Shown here piece by piece: positions 35,017 through 44,924 of a stretch of DNA of 64,000 nucleotides (its first letter is position 1; each line of letters starts with the position of its first letter). The notes beneath the pieces are model-generated. The model saw only the letters and a list, made by a program, of their open reading frames with translations. It ran no database searches and had not been told where the DNA came from. The DNA comes from Mesonia phycicola (GTDB lineage: Bacteria; Bacteroidota; Bacteroidia; Flavobacteriales; Flavobacteriaceae): contig NZ_FQYY01000006.1 in assembly GCF_900141885.1 (NCBI RefSeq), positions 62,001 through 126,000 on the forward strand. The letters are read 5' to 3'. Position numbers and translations under genes: made by a program.

Positions 35017-35463
35017 TTAAAGGGAATAAGCTGAGATTTCTCGTAAAAAATGATATTTTTCTAACTCATAATCTAGTTGGCAATAATAATGAGATAAACC
35101 ATTGGTTACCATTAATTGCTCTGCTTGTAAAGAAAGGTTATATCTCGCAATTTGATCAAAAGTCTCTTGTGTAATTTTTACAGAAGGTGCTTTACATTCT
35201 ACAATTAAATTAATACTACCGTTTGGGTTGTAGCCAACAATATCGTAACGTCTGGTTAACTTATTCACTTTAAGTTGTTTTTCTGCGTTAAGTAATTGTT
35301 TAGGGTAGTTTTTCTCGTGAATTAAATATTGAATAGTGTGTTGTCGTACCCATTCTTCTGGAGTAAGAATGACAAATTTTTTTCTTAGTACATCAAATAT
35401 AGCCGTTTTATTTTCGCTATTTTTGAAGCGAAATTGATAAGGCGGAAAGTTAAGTTTTACCAT
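35017..35463 (-). CDS. Stand-alone type I restriction HsdR N-terminal-like nuclease domain
   Basis: A 148-aa single-domain protein with a PD-(D/E)XK nuclease core: RRYDIVGYN supplies the Asp and LIVECKAPSV the Glu-X-Lys. It matches the HSDR_N_2 family, which flavobacteria encode as a free protein next to holA. No methylase, specificity subunit or helicase is nearby, so this is not a restriction system; a role in DNA repair or replication is possible because of its neighbour. It is divergent from holA with a 36-base gap, and co-directional with the glycosyltransferase. Confidence 0.8.
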   Translation of the reverse strand: MVKLNFPPYQFRFKNSENKTAIFDVLRKKFVILTPEEWVRQHTIQYLIHEKNYPKQLLNAEKQLKVNKLTRRYDIVGYNPNGSINLIVECKAPSVKITQETFDQIARYNLSLQAEQLMVTNGLSHYYCQLDYELEKYHFLREISAYSL

Positions 35464-35499
35464 TGGTTAAAATTACATCATTCAGATTAAAAACCCTTC

Positions 35500-36510
35500 A
35501 TGGAGCAAGTAAAGAAAATTGTAGCAGATATAAAAAAAGGAGAAGTAAAACCTATTTATTTTTTAATGGGAGAAGAGCCTTACTATATAGATGTTATTTC
35601 TAAATATTTTGAAGAACATTTGCTAACAGAAGAAGAAAAAGGGTTTAACCAATCTGTTTTGTACGGTAGAGACGTGAGTGTAGAAGATATTATTTCTTCT
35701 GCAAAGCGTTTTCCTATGATGGCTCAATACCAGTTAGTAATTGTAAAAGAAGCACAAGATTTATCTCGTACTATAGAAAAGCTAGCCAAATATGCAGAAA
35801 ATCCGCAGCCATCTACAATTTTGGTATTCTGTTATAAATATAAAAAGTTAGACAAACGTAAAGCTCTTTACAAAACTCTAAACAAAGTAGGTGTTGTTTT
35901 TGAAAGCAAACCTTTGTATGAAAACCAAATACCAGATTGGATAAGTAAAGTGTTACAGGGAAAAAACTATAGTATTACCCCTAAAGCATCTTTATTATTA
36001 GTTGAGTTTTTGGGTACAGATTTAGGTAAAATTAATAATGAATTACAAAAGTTACAGTTAATTTTACCTGAAGGCTCTCAAATTACACCAGAACTTATTG
36101 AAGAGAATATAGGGATTAGTAAAGACTTCAATAATTTTGAGTTACAAAAGGCATTGGGAGGTAAAGATTTTAAAAAAGCATTCCGTATCATAGATTATTT
36201 CTCACAAAACCCTAGAGAGCATCCTGTTTTATTAACTACAGGTATTCTATTTAACTTTTTCACTAAAATTTTAAAATACCATAGTTTAGCTAACCACGAT
36301 AAAGCAAATGTGGCTAAGACCTTGGGGGTAAATCCGTTTTTTGTAAAAGATTATGCTATTGCTGCTAAAAATTATAAAATGAAAGAAGTAAGTGGTATTG
36401 TAGAAAAACTAAGAGAAGTAGATGCTAAAGGAAAAGGAGTAGGGGCTAATAGCGCAAATACGGCAGACTTATTTAAAGAGATATTAATAAAAGCATCAAT
36501 AGGAAGATAA
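35500..36510 (+). CDS. holA: DNA polymerase III subunit delta
   Basis: A 336-aa clamp-loader subunit that opens the sliding clamp. The N-terminal part (IYFLMGEEPYYIDVISKYFE; KRFPMMAQYQLVIVKEAQ) and the middle NELQKLQLILP are the HolA pattern; the C-terminal helical domain ends with KEILIKASIG. The Walker A motif is degenerate, as normal for delta. The stop shares one base with the menA start, so they are coupled. The start ATG lies after a short divergent gap. Confidence 0.94.
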   Translation: MEQVKKIVADIKKGEVKPIYFLMGEEPYYIDVISKYFEEHLLTEEEKGFNQSVLYGRDVSVEDIISSAKRFPMMAQYQLVIVKEAQDLSRTIEKLAKYAENPQPSTILVFCYKYKKLDKRKALYKTLNKVGVVFESKPLYENQIPDWISKVLQGKNYSITPKASLLLVEFLGTDLGKINNELQKLQLILPEGSQITPELIEENIGISKDFNNFELQKALGGKDFKKAFRIIDYFSQNPREHPVLLTTGILFNFFTKILKYHSLANHDKANVAKTLGVNPFFVKDYAIAAKNYKMKEVSGIVEKLREVDAKGKGVGANSANTADLFKEILIKASIGR

Positions 36511-37412
36511 TGGGAGTTAAATTTAAAACTTGGGTAGCAGCAGCAAGATTACGAACATTGCCATTATCTGTCGCAGGAATAATCACTGGTACAGCACTTG
36601 CTATAGAATACCAGGCTTTCTCTTGGCAAATATTTGTATTTGCTATACTTACTACATTAGGTTTACAAGTACTTTCAAACTTTGCCAACGATTATGGCGA
36701 TGGGGTAAAAGGCACAGATAATGAAGAAAGAGTAGGGCCAATGCGTGCTTTACAGAGCGGAATTATTACCGATAAAGAAATGAAAAAAGCAATGGTAATT
36801 ACCTCTGTAATAACTATGATTTTTGCTTTGATTTTAATCTATTTAGCTTTTGGAAAAGAAAATTTTTTATACTCGGTTTTATTTTTTGTTTTAGGGCTAG
36901 CCTCTATTGGAGCAGCCATAAAATATACAGTTGGCAAAAGTGCTTATGGTTACAGAGGTTTAGGTGATGTATTTGTCTTTTTATTTTTTGGTTTATTAAG
37001 CGTTTTAGGTAGCTTCTTTTTGTATCGTCAAAATTTATCTTTATTACTAGTTTTACCAGCCATAAGCGTAGGTTTATTAAGTACCGCGGTACTCAATTTA
37101 AATAATATGAGAGACCGTATTAGTGATAAAAACTCAGGGAAAAATACCCTAGTAGTTATGCTAGGTAAAGACAAGGCTAAAATTTATCACTATTCTCTTA
37201 TTTTGGTGAGTTTATTAGCGCAATTAATTTATATTTTTTCAACAAAATATTATATGCTTAGTCTTACGTTTGTTGCGTTTATTCCTTTACTTATTCATTT
37301 AAAAAAGGTAGCAGGTAACCAAGTACCAAAAGAGTTAGATCCAGAATTAAAAAAAGTAGCTTTAAGTACTTTTTTATTTTCGATTCTCTTTTTAATAGCG
37401 GTGCATCTATAA
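36510..37412 (+). CDS. menA: 1,4-dihydroxy-2-naphthoate polyprenyltransferase
   Basis: A 300-aa UbiA-family membrane enzyme that prenylates dihydroxynaphthoate in menaquinone synthesis. About eight to nine helices; the first Asp-rich prenyl-diphosphate site is NFANDYGDGVKGTDN near residue 53, and the second is NNMRDRISDKNSGK near 197. AARLRTLPLSVAGIITG at the start is typical of MenA. It is coupled to holA and begins a run towards menC and menE, with a metal-dependent hydrolase and a CPBP protease between them. Confidence 0.94.
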   Translation: MGVKFKTWVAAARLRTLPLSVAGIITGTALAIEYQAFSWQIFVFAILTTLGLQVLSNFANDYGDGVKGTDNEERVGPMRALQSGIITDKEMKKAMVITSVITMIFALILIYLAFGKENFLYSVLFFVLGLASIGAAIKYTVGKSAYGYRGLGDVFVFLFFGLLSVLGSFFLYRQNLSLLLVLPAISVGLLSTAVLNLNNMRDRISDKNSGKNTLVVMLGKDKAKIYHYSLILVSLLAQLIYIFSTKYYMLSLTFVAFIPLLIHLKKVAGNQVPKELDPELKKVALSTFLFSILFLIAVHL

Positions 37413-37516
37413 TTAAAAATATTCTTTTATTTAGATATGTTATTAAAGTGTGAATAAGAATAAAAAAACAGACTAAATTTTATTAATTTACACAGAAAAA
37501 ATTAAATCAATTTGTT

Positions 37517-38197
37517 ATGAAAATTACATTTTACGGTCAAAATTCATTAGCCTTAGAAGTAGCTGGTAAACATATAATTATAGATCCTTTTATTACAGGA
37601 AGCGATCTAGCAAAAGATAAAGTAGATATTAAAAAGCTAAAAGCAGATTATATCTTTTTAACGCATGCGCACCAAGACCATACGCTAGATGCAGAAGCAA
37701 TAGCCAAAAACACCGGCGCTAAAATTGTAAGTAATTTTGAAATAGCGAACCATTACGAAGAAAAAGGCATAGAAGTTCACCCAATGAATCACGGCGGAAG
37801 CTGGCAATTTGAGTTTGGAACAGTAAAATATGTAAATGCAATACACACCAGTTCTTTTCCAGACGGAAGCTATGGCGGGCAACCAGGTGGTTTTGTTTTT
37901 GAAACGGAAGAAGGTAATATTTATGTAGCGGGAGATACAGCTTTAACAATGGATATGAAACTTATCCCGATGAGAACTAAATTAGATCTAGCGGTATTAC
38001 CAATTGGAGATAACTTTACCATGGGAGTAGATGATGCTGTAATTGCTAGTGATTTTGTAGAATGTGATACTATTTTGGGCTGTCATTACGATACGTTTGG
38101 TTATATTGAAATTGATCACGATTTAGCCAAAGAAAAATTTAAAATGAAAGAAAAAACACTTCATTTATTAGCAATTGGTGAGAGTATAGAAATTTAA
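37517..38197 (+). CDS. UPF0173 metal-dependent hydrolase
   Basis: A 226-aa metallo-beta-lactamase-fold protein. The metal motif is THAHQDHTLDAE (HxHxDH) near residue 48, with further ligands in IHTSSFPDGSYGG and GDTALTMDM and the final CHYDTFG histidine. It matches UPF0173/UlaG-like proteins of unknown substrate. Its stop shares one base with the menC start, so it is co-expressed with menaquinone genes, a recurring arrangement in flavobacteria, but no direct role in the pathway is established. Confidence 0.92.
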   Translation: MKITFYGQNSLALEVAGKHIIIDPFITGSDLAKDKVDIKKLKADYIFLTHAHQDHTLDAEAIAKNTGAKIVSNFEIANHYEEKGIEVHPMNHGGSWQFEFGTVKYVNAIHTSSFPDGSYGGQPGGFVFETEEGNIYVAGDTALTMDMKLIPMRTKLDLAVLPIGDNFTMGVDDAVIASDFVECDTILGCHYDTFGYIEIDHDLAKEKFKMKEKTLHLLAIGESIEI

Positions 38198-39237
38198 TGA
38201 AAGCAACATACAAAAAGTACATTTTAAACTTTAAACGCCCTAGCGGAACCTCAAGAGGTGTACTGAGAACCAAAGAAACTTGGTTTCTAATTTTACAAGA
38301 AGGAGAAAAAATAGGCGTTGGAGAATGCGGGATTTTAAGAACCTTAAGTATTGACGATCGTCCAGATTATGAAGAAAAAATACAATGGGTTTGTGAAAAT
38401 ATACATTTACCTCTAGAAGATTTACTAGCGCAGCTTGTAGAATTTCCCTCTATTCAATTTGGGGTAGAGATGGCTTTAAAATCTTTTGAAGCTCAAGATC
38501 CTTTTCAGTTATTTCCTTCAGCATTTACAGAAGGAAAAAAAGGCATAAAAATTAATGGTTTAATTTGGATGGGAGAAGAGGCTTTTATGCTAGAGCAAAT
38601 TCAGCAGAAATTAGAACAAGGGTTTTCGTGCATTAAATTGAAAATTGGAGCCATTGATTTTGAAAAAGAAATAGCTTTACTTCAATCTATAAGAAAAAAA
38701 TATTCAGCCTTAGAAATAGAATTACGTGTAGATGCTAATGGAGCATTTTCTACCAAAGAAGCTTTACAAAAACTTAAACTCTTAAGCGAGTTAGACTTAC
38801 ATAGTATAGAGCAACCAATAAAACAAGGTCAAATTACAGAAATGGCGCAACTTTGTGCCACAACTCCATTGCCTATTGCCTTAGATGAAGAATTAATAGG
38901 TGTTTTTTCTGCTTCAGATAAAGACAAGTTACTTGCAAGCATTCTGCCTCAATATATTATTTTAAAACCAAGCTTAATTGGTGGATTTAAAGGTACACAA
39001 GAGTGGATAGATTTAGCAGAAAAGCATAAAATAGGTTGGTGGGTAACTAGTGCTTTAGAAAGTAATATAGGTCTTAATGCTATTAGCCAATATACTTTTA
39101 TGCAAGACAGCCATATGCCACAAGGTTTAGGTACTGGTAGTTTGTACACCAATAATATAGAAAGCCCACTACAGATAAAAGGAGAAACTATTACTTATAA
39201 TCCCAAAGAAAATTGGGACATTAATTCAATTTTATAA
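38197..39237 (+). CDS. menC: o-Succinylbenzoate synthase
   Basis: A 346-aa enolase-superfamily enzyme that dehydrates SHCHC to o-succinylbenzoate in menaquinone synthesis. Active-site lysine motif CIKLKIG near residue 146, metal ligands in RVDANGAF, SIEQPI and LDEELIG (Asp, Glu, Asp in order), and the second lysine in ILKPSLIGG near 253. The C-terminal SALESNIGLNAI is typical. The MLE-type dipeptide epimerase is an alternative, but the men neighbours (menA before, menE after) support MenC. The CPBP gene starts two bases after the stop. Confidence 0.9.
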   Translation: MKATYKKYILNFKRPSGTSRGVLRTKETWFLILQEGEKIGVGECGILRTLSIDDRPDYEEKIQWVCENIHLPLEDLLAQLVEFPSIQFGVEMALKSFEAQDPFQLFPSAFTEGKKGIKINGLIWMGEEAFMLEQIQQKLEQGFSCIKLKIGAIDFEKEIALLQSIRKKYSALEIELRVDANGAFSTKEALQKLKLLSELDLHSIEQPIKQGQITEMAQLCATTPLPIALDEELIGVFSASDKDKLLASILPQYIILKPSLIGGFKGTQEWIDLAEKHKIGWWVTSALESNIGLNAISQYTFMQDSHMPQGLGTGSLYTNNIESPLQIKGETITYNPKENWDINSIL

Positions 39238-39239
39238 AT

Positions 39240-40187
39240 ATGTTTATAGCGCAAGCATTTAAGTATTATCACCAATTTTGGAGATATTTAATAGGTTCTT
39301 TAATAATTATTGTAGCCTCTGTAATTGGCCAGTTGCCATTTACATTTGCCATATTATATAAAAAAGGATTTGGTATTTTAGGAGCTACAGAAGCAGATTT
39401 AATGCAGGTATTAGATTCTAATTTAAACCTGTTTCTATTACTATTGTCTTTTGTATTTGCTATGGGCGGAATAGTTTTAGTTACTAAATTTTTACACCAT
39501 CAACCTTTTGTAAAACTTACTACTAGTAGAGAAAAAATTGATTGGAAACGAATAGCATTTGGTTTTACATTAATCGCACTTTTTACCATTATAAGTACAT
39601 ATTGGGATTACAGTAATAATCCAGAACATTATGTACTAAACTTTAAACCAGTATCTTTTGCAATACTATGTGTCATAGCTATTTTAATGGTACCTATACA
39701 AACTAGTGTAGAAGAATATGTGTTTAGAGGCTACTTAATGCAAGGTTTCGGGATTTTAGCCAAGAATAGATGGTTTCCTTTATTGCTTACTTCTGTGATT
39801 TTTGGAGGGTTACATTTTTTTAATCCTGAAGTAGATAAACTAGGTAATATTATCATGATTTATTACATAGGTACTGGTTTGTTATTAGGAATTATGACAC
39901 TTATGGATGAGGGTATGGAGCTTGCGCTAGGTTTTCATGCGGGTAATAATCTGGTTGGAGTGTTATTAGTAACTGCAGATTGGACTGCTTTTCAAACAGA
40001 ATCTATTTTAAAAGATGTTTCTACTCCTACAGCAGGATTTCAGGTGATTTTACCAGTAATCATTATCTATCCTATTTTTCTGTTAATTATGGCAAAAGTA
40101 TACAAATGGAAAAATTGGAAAGAAAAATTAATAGGTACTATTGAGTTGCCAGAAAATACAGAAGACTCAGTATTAAACGAAATTTAA
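39240..40187 (+). CDS. CPBP family intramembrane glutamic endopeptidase
   Basis: A 315-aa integral membrane protein with about eight helices and the CPBP (CAAX/Rce1-like) motifs: EEYVFRGYLMQ near residue 160, FGGLHFFNP near 196, and GFHAGNN near 238. These supply the two glutamates, arginine and histidines of the active site, so it is a likely functional protease. Its substrate is unknown. Placed between menC and menE with only two bases after menC, it is part of the men operon by position only. Confidence 0.9.
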   Translation: MFIAQAFKYYHQFWRYLIGSLIIIVASVIGQLPFTFAILYKKGFGILGATEADLMQVLDSNLNLFLLLLSFVFAMGGIVLVTKFLHHQPFVKLTTSREKIDWKRIAFGFTLIALFTIISTYWDYSNNPEHYVLNFKPVSFAILCVIAILMVPIQTSVEEYVFRGYLMQGFGILAKNRWFPLLLTSVIFGGLHFFNPEVDKLGNIIMIYYIGTGLLLGIMTLMDEGMELALGFHAGNNLVGVLLVTADWTAFQTESILKDVSTPTAGFQVILPVIIIYPIFLLIMAKVYKWKNWKEKLIGTIELPENTEDSVLNEI

Positions 40188-40242
40188 AAGTAACTTCATC
40201 TTTTAGTAACGCTAATTTATAATTGAAAATGCATATTTGGTA

Positions 40243-41346
40243 ATGACAGAAATTAATAACTATTACTCACCGAGATTGCACGAAGATTTTCAATTTAATA
40301 AGAATCAATTAAATGAAGCTGGATTAATTCAGCTAGCTAATTTATATATTAATGAAGGAGAACCTTATGAAGAGCAAATAGGGGAGTTTATTTTAGATTG
40401 GCTTGATGAAAAAGATTATGTAGAAGTAAAAACTTCTGGTTCTACTGGTACTCCCAAAATAATTAAAGTTAGTAAAGAGCATATGGTAAATAGTGCCAAA
40501 GCCACAGGTAAGTTTTTTAAACTACCAGAGCAAACTACGGCATTGTTATGTTTACCAGCTTCTTATATTGCAGGTAAAATGATGTTGGTGCGTGCTATGG
40601 TTTTAGGTTGGCATATAGATAGTGTGCAGCCAAAATCAAATCCGTTAGATCAGGTGTATAAACGTTATGATTTTTGTGCTATGACTCCTTTTCAATTAGA
40701 TAATTCTTTAGGGAGACTTCATTTAATACAAAAATTAATTGTTGGTGGTGGCGCAGTGTCGGTTCATTTAAAAAGATTAGTGCAAGGTATACCTACTAAA
40801 ATTTACGAAACTTACGGAATGACAGAGACGGTTACTCATATTGCAGCACGCCGTATAAATTCTAAAAAAAGTCGAAAAAAACAACTTCCATTTAAGGTGC
40901 TTAACAATGTAACTATAGCACAAGATGATAGAAATTGTTTATTGATAAAAGCACCAGCAGTAGCAGATGAGGTTGTGGTTACTAATGATGTGGTAGAGTT
41001 AATTACCTATAAAAAATTCTTTTGGAAAGGAAGAGTAGACCACGTAATTAATAGTGGAGGCGTAAAAATACATCCAGAAGAAGTAGAGAAAAAATTACAG
41101 AAAATTATTTTACAACGCTTTTTTGTCACTTCTCTTCCAGATGATGCTTTGGGAGAAAAATTAGTTTTGTTTATAGAAGCAGAATTTAATGAAGAAGAAT
41201 TGAAGCATCTTCAAAAAGAAATTCAACATTCTAAAGAATTAGATAAATTTGAAAGACCTAAGAAAATTTATTTTGTAGAAAAGTTTGAAGAAACGCACAC
41301 TGGTAAAATAAATCGAATAAATACATTAAAGGCACGTTTAGCTTAA
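40243..41346 (+). CDS. menE: o-Succinylbenzoate-CoA ligase-like AMP-binding protein
   Basis: A 367-aa acyl-adenylate enzyme. The P-loop-like signature is SGSTGTPKIIKVS near residue 65, followed by TYGMTETVTHIA near 193 and KINRINTLKAR at the end with the catalytic lysine. It is much shorter than the 450-500 aa usual for MenE because the N-terminal region ahead of the P-loop is reduced; this short form is typical in Bacteroidetes. I chose ATG at 40243, as the frame's upstream TTG adds only two residues. Its place in the men cluster supports the MenE call. Confidence 0.85.
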   Translation: MTEINNYYSPRLHEDFQFNKNQLNEAGLIQLANLYINEGEPYEEQIGEFILDWLDEKDYVEVKTSGSTGTPKIIKVSKEHMVNSAKATGKFFKLPEQTTALLCLPASYIAGKMMLVRAMVLGWHIDSVQPKSNPLDQVYKRYDFCAMTPFQLDNSLGRLHLIQKLIVGGGAVSVHLKRLVQGIPTKIYETYGMTETVTHIAARRINSKKSRKKQLPFKVLNNVTIAQDDRNCLLIKAPAVADEVVVTNDVVELITYKKFFWKGRVDHVINSGGVKIHPEEVEKKLQKIILQRFFVTSLPDDALGEKLVLFIEAEFNEEELKHLQKEIQHSKELDKFERPKKIYFVEKFEETHTGKINRINTLKARLA

Positions 41347-41376
41347 TTTTTTCATTGTAAAGTAAGTGATTAAGGC

Positions 41377-43020
41377 TTATTTTATTTCTGCCAAATTAGT
41401 AGTGATGTAAAACTTTTTTAAATTTATTTCAAAATCTTTTTTAGCAATTTTCTTACTTAATTTTTGCCAAGTATTGTTAGGGTAAATTCTTGTATTTTGG
41501 TTATTAGTAACTAAATCTACCGGCATATTGAAATTATTTTGATTGGCTTGCCAACGATAATAAATCTGGTTGCTTTCTTTTTTAAACTGAAGTTTTGGTA
41601 TTTGCGCATAACGTAAATATTCATTAAAAAAAGCTGTTAACTCTATACCTGTTTCTTTTTCAAAAAACTGAATAACATTTGAGGTATCTGTAGTGGTGTG
41701 TTTAAACTGCGTGGTAAATTTCTTTAATATATTCCACCATTTTTCATCATCGTTAATAATAAAGCGTAAGGTGTTAATCATATTAGCACCTTTAAAATAC
41801 ATATCTCCAGAACCTTCGCTATTTACACCATAATCTCCAATAATAGAAGAGTGGTTAGTTACCATTGTTTGTTTAGTACCATTTAAGTATGTTAAAGCAT
41901 CTTCTAAACCCCAACGACACTCAATATAAATAGCTTCTGTGTAAGAAGTAAAAGACTCGTGAATCCACATATCTGCAATGTCTTTTGCAGTTATGCTATT
42001 GCCAAACCACTCGTGTCCAGATTCGTGAATAATAATATAATCCCATTTTAAACCTACCCCAGTGGCAGATAAATCTCTACCCATATAACCTTTGGTGTAA
42101 AAATTACCATAGGCTACAGCGCTTTGATGCTCCATACCTAAAAAAGGAGTTTCTACTAATTTATAAGAGTCTTCTGGGAAAGGGTAAGGACCTATTTTAT
42201 CGTAAAAACAATCCATCATTGGGATTACTTCTTTAAAAGATTTTTTAGCTTTTTCTAGGTTATAAGAGAGAACGTAATAATCTAGATCTAAATCTTTATA
42301 TTGATCAGAAAAGTTTACATAATCTCCAATATTCAAAATGATGTTGTAGTTGTTAATAGGGTTGGTCACTTTCCAGTTCCATACGGTGTAATTATCATCT
42401 ATTTTTTCTTTACCTAAAAACCTTCCGTTAGAAACATTCATTAAACCATTTGGTGCTGCTACGTGAATTTCTACTTCATCCGGTTCATCACTTAAATGAT
42501 CTTTATTTGGGTACCATAAACTTGCTCCTGTACCCTGTACTGCTACACTTACCCAATCTTTACCATTTTGGTCTTTTGTGAAAATAAAACCACCATCCCA
42601 AGGTGGGTTATTTGCTACAATTGGTTTTCCTGAGAAATAAAAATCTATGGTATGCTCTTTATTTTTTTGGATAGATTCTTCAAAAGTGATGAAAACTGCA
42701 TTAAACTCTCTAGTATATTTTAAGTTTTTTCCGCGGTATTTAATAGAGTCTATTTGCATATTTTCAAATAAATCTAGTTGCATTTTCTTAAGGTTATTTA
42801 CCGTACGGAAAGAAATTTTATTTACTCCAGAAATAAATTTATTGTCAATATCAACTTTTACATATAGGTTGTATTTTAATACATCATAATTGGTTCTTTC
42901 TGGTCTTAAAGAGCCTCGAAGACTATCTGCTCTAGTGTATACACCGTTTTTGTGGCTTAGTACTTGCGCAAAATTTGTTTGAGTTACAAGTAAAAATAAT
43001 AGTAAGAAAAAAAACCTCAT
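41377..43020 (-). CDS. M1 family metallopeptidase (exported)
   Basis: About 547 aa from the ATG at 43020, which starts a signal peptide ending NFAQ; an upstream TTG adds six residues and is less likely. The zinc site HESGH (residues 332-336) is followed by the third ligand Glu355 after 18 residues, as in M1 aminopeptidases, and LGMEHQSAVAYGN near 286 is a GxMEN-like exopeptidase motif in which the asparagine is replaced by His. No T9SS sorting domain, so it is probably periplasmic. The beta-rich N-terminal domain is typical. Peptide substrate unknown. Confidence 0.92.
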   Translation of the reverse strand: MRFFFLLLFLLVTQTNFAQVLSHKNGVYTRADSLRGSLRPERTNYDVLKYNLYVKVDIDNKFISGVNKISFRTVNNLKKMQLDLFENMQIDSIKYRGKNLKYTREFNAVFITFEESIQKNKEHTIDFYFSGKPIVANNPPWDGGFIFTKDQNGKDWVSVAVQGTGASLWYPNKDHLSDEPDEVEIHVAAPNGLMNVSNGRFLGKEKIDDNYTVWNWKVTNPINNYNIILNIGDYVNFSDQYKDLDLDYYVLSYNLEKAKKSFKEVIPMMDCFYDKIGPYPFPEDSYKLVETPFLGMEHQSAVAYGNFYTKGYMGRDLSATGVGLKWDYIIIHESGHEWFGNSITAKDIADMWIHESFTSYTEAIYIECRWGLEDALTYLNGTKQTMVTNHSSIIGDYGVNSEGSGDMYFKGANMINTLRFIINDDEKWWNILKKFTTQFKHTTTDTSNVIQFFEKETGIELTAFFNEYLRYAQIPKLQFKKESNQIYYRWQANQNNFNMPVDLVTNNQNTRIYPNNTWQKLSKKIAKKDFEINLKKFYITTNLAEIK

Positions 43021-43065
43021 AAAAAATTTTATTGTCAATAGTAATAATAAAATGTAGAAACAGAG

Positions 43066-44022
43066 TTACAATACAACTCCTTCTATTTGTTTTGCTTTTT
43101 TAGGCATATTTGGGTCTCCCATCATTTCTTTTAAATTACCTTCTATTGTAATACTTATAGCGGTTAATGGAGTATCGTCCATTCTATTTTCAAAAGGATC
43201 TTCTGTACGTTCTCCAATTTGATCTAAGGCTAAAAATATAAAGTTAATAATTAATGATAACGGAATGTTTAACCAACCTAACTCTTCTATAAAAGCAAAG
43301 GGAACTAATGTACCGTGTAAATACACAAAAACTCTAGAAAAGAAACTGTATGGTCTAGGTAGGGGAGTGTTTTTTATACGTTCACTCATCCCTTGGTGGT
43401 TATTAAATTGCGTTAAGGTTTCGTCTAGTTTTACAAATCTATAGTCTGAAAGCCATCCTCTTTTATATGCATACTTTAAATCTTCTGTTTGCAGCAATAA
43501 TAAATAATTAGGCGGATTTTCTTTTTTTATAAAATCTAAATATTCTTCTTTAGACACAAAATCATCTATATCTTCATATCTGTTAGAGTCTTCAATAATT
43601 TCTGAAGAGATTTTATTATAAGCGTGTCTAATTCTTAAAAATACTCTCAGCGCATGTACAAAAGCTATGTGTCTATAAATTACTTTCTTTTTCCAGGCTT
43701 TTAATTCGGGTTCTTCTTCTTTATTGGTAGTAATGGCAAAATTTAAAACTTCACGACCCCACGCTCTGCTATAATTTACCAGTAAGCCCCATATTTTTCT
43801 AGCTTCCCACCAACGATCATAAGCACTATTATTTTTAAAACCTAAGTAAATGGCTAGAGCAGTACTAAGTGTGGCTACCGCATTAAACGGAATACTTAAA
43901 AACTCATACCCAAACTCTACGTGAAGAATGTACACACAAATAGATAAACAAAGAAAGTAAAGTAAGCTCTTCCAAGTATAAAATAATACGTGTTTCCATT
44001 TTAAATTCTTTGTTACAATCAT
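43066..44022 (-). CDS. Bestrophin-like ion channel protein
   Basis: A 318-aa membrane protein of the bestrophin/UPF0187 family, forming pentameric ion channels. NNSAYDRWWEARKIWGLLVNYSRAWGREV near residue 63 is the diagnostic stretch, and the C-terminal GERTEDPFENRMDDTPLTAI motif matches the cytoplasmic end. Four hydrophobic helices can be seen (about 12-32, 36-58, 215-235, 238-258). Bacterial members conduct cations or anions depending on pore residues, which cannot be decided here. It precedes the M1 peptidase by 45 bases on the same strand. Confidence 0.93.
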   Translation of the reverse strand: MIVTKNLKWKHVLFYTWKSLLYFLCLSICVYILHVEFGYEFLSIPFNAVATLSTALAIYLGFKNNSAYDRWWEARKIWGLLVNYSRAWGREVLNFAITTNKEEEPELKAWKKKVIYRHIAFVHALRVFLRIRHAYNKISSEIIEDSNRYEDIDDFVSKEEYLDFIKKENPPNYLLLLQTEDLKYAYKRGWLSDYRFVKLDETLTQFNNHQGMSERIKNTPLPRPYSFFSRVFVYLHGTLVPFAFIEELGWLNIPLSLIINFIFLALDQIGERTEDPFENRMDDTPLTAISITIEGNLKEMMGDPNMPKKAKQIEGVVL

Positions 44023-44262
44023 ATAAAAATATTTTCTTCGAAAAATAACAAATAAACTTGAACTTTAAAGCTAACAAGAATTACTTTATGTAATATTTAT
44101 GAGTAATTATATGGGGGAATAAATTTTTTTAATTACGAAATTTTTTGATATATGTTTAAATCGTAGGTAAGAAGATGATTGGGCTAATTTTTTTTCTTAC
44201 TATATATTTTAAAAGCTATATAAACGGTAGCAACTAAAAGGCTATCTAAAAATAACTTCTGT

Positions 44263-44270
44263 TATCTTTG
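44263..44270 (+). promoter_or_regulatory. -7 element before the 171-aa gene
   Basis: TATCTTTG matches TAnnTTTG and lies 24 bases before the TTG start at 44295. No clear -33 TTTG. The wider 272-base gap (44023-44294) shows nothing else of note. Confidence 0.45.
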
Positions 44271-44294
44271 TTCTGAAAAAAAAACAATTAATAA

Positions 44295-44810
44295 TTGAAA
44301 GCACAACAGTTACCTACCCGTTTATACATTTTATTTTTTATCATTTCTTTTTTTATTTATAACCCAGCATTTTCACAAGATAATTTTGAAGATACTAAAA
44401 TTGTTAAAAATGTATTTAAAGCTTTTAAAAAGAAGAAAGAAAAGATAATTTTAAAGAGCTTGTCTAATAAAAAAGATGTTAACTACATTATTCTGTTAGC
44501 TAAAGCTAAAAAACCTGAAGAAAAAATTCCTTCTGCAGATACAATTATAGCTGATTTTAAAAGGGATTTAAGTGTAAATTTTAAAAAGATAATTAAAAAG
44601 GGAGAGTCTTTTGGTGTAGCTTGGGAAAATATGGTTCTAACAAAGATAAGTTACGCTTCTAACCCAGATCGTTATATAGATGTTGAGAGAGGAGATATTA
44701 CTTTAGAATGCGAAAGTGATAATAAGAAATTTCTTATAATATTAAAAAAGTCATATAAAATACGTGGTAGTTGGCGGTTAATGAATAATATAAAGTTTTC
44801 TCTATTGTAA
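44295..44810 (+). CDS. Exported protein of unknown function
   Basis: I do not recognise this 171-aa protein. A TTG start is used, since no ATG lies near and the following 25 residues form a good signal peptide ending PAFSQD. The mature part is very lysine-rich (KAFKKKKEKIILKSLSNKK) with a mixed alpha/beta pattern, resembling the nuclear-transport-factor-like lipoproteins of Bacteroidetes, but this is a loose impression. A TATCTTTG -7 element lies 24 bases upstream, supporting transcription. No cysteines after the leader except one (LECES). Confidence 0.75.
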   Translation: MKAQQLPTRLYILFFIISFFIYNPAFSQDNFEDTKIVKNVFKAFKKKKEKIILKSLSNKKDVNYIILLAKAKKPEEKIPSADTIIADFKRDLSVNFKKIIKKGESFGVAWENMVLTKISYASNPDRYIDVERGDITLECESDNKKFLIILKKSYKIRGSWRLMNNIKFSLL

Positions 44811-44924
44811 TTAAAGTAAATGAAGATTTACAATAACTTAAATACACTTTTAATAAAGTTTTAGAAATTCTACTTTATACTAATTGAGAGAAATAATAAT
44901 TGGATAAAAAAATGAATTTTAAAA

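Noticed and set aside
35017-35463. Type I restriction-modification locus
   Set aside because: Only an HsdR N-terminal-type domain is present; no hsdM, hsdS or helicase part is in the neighbourhood.
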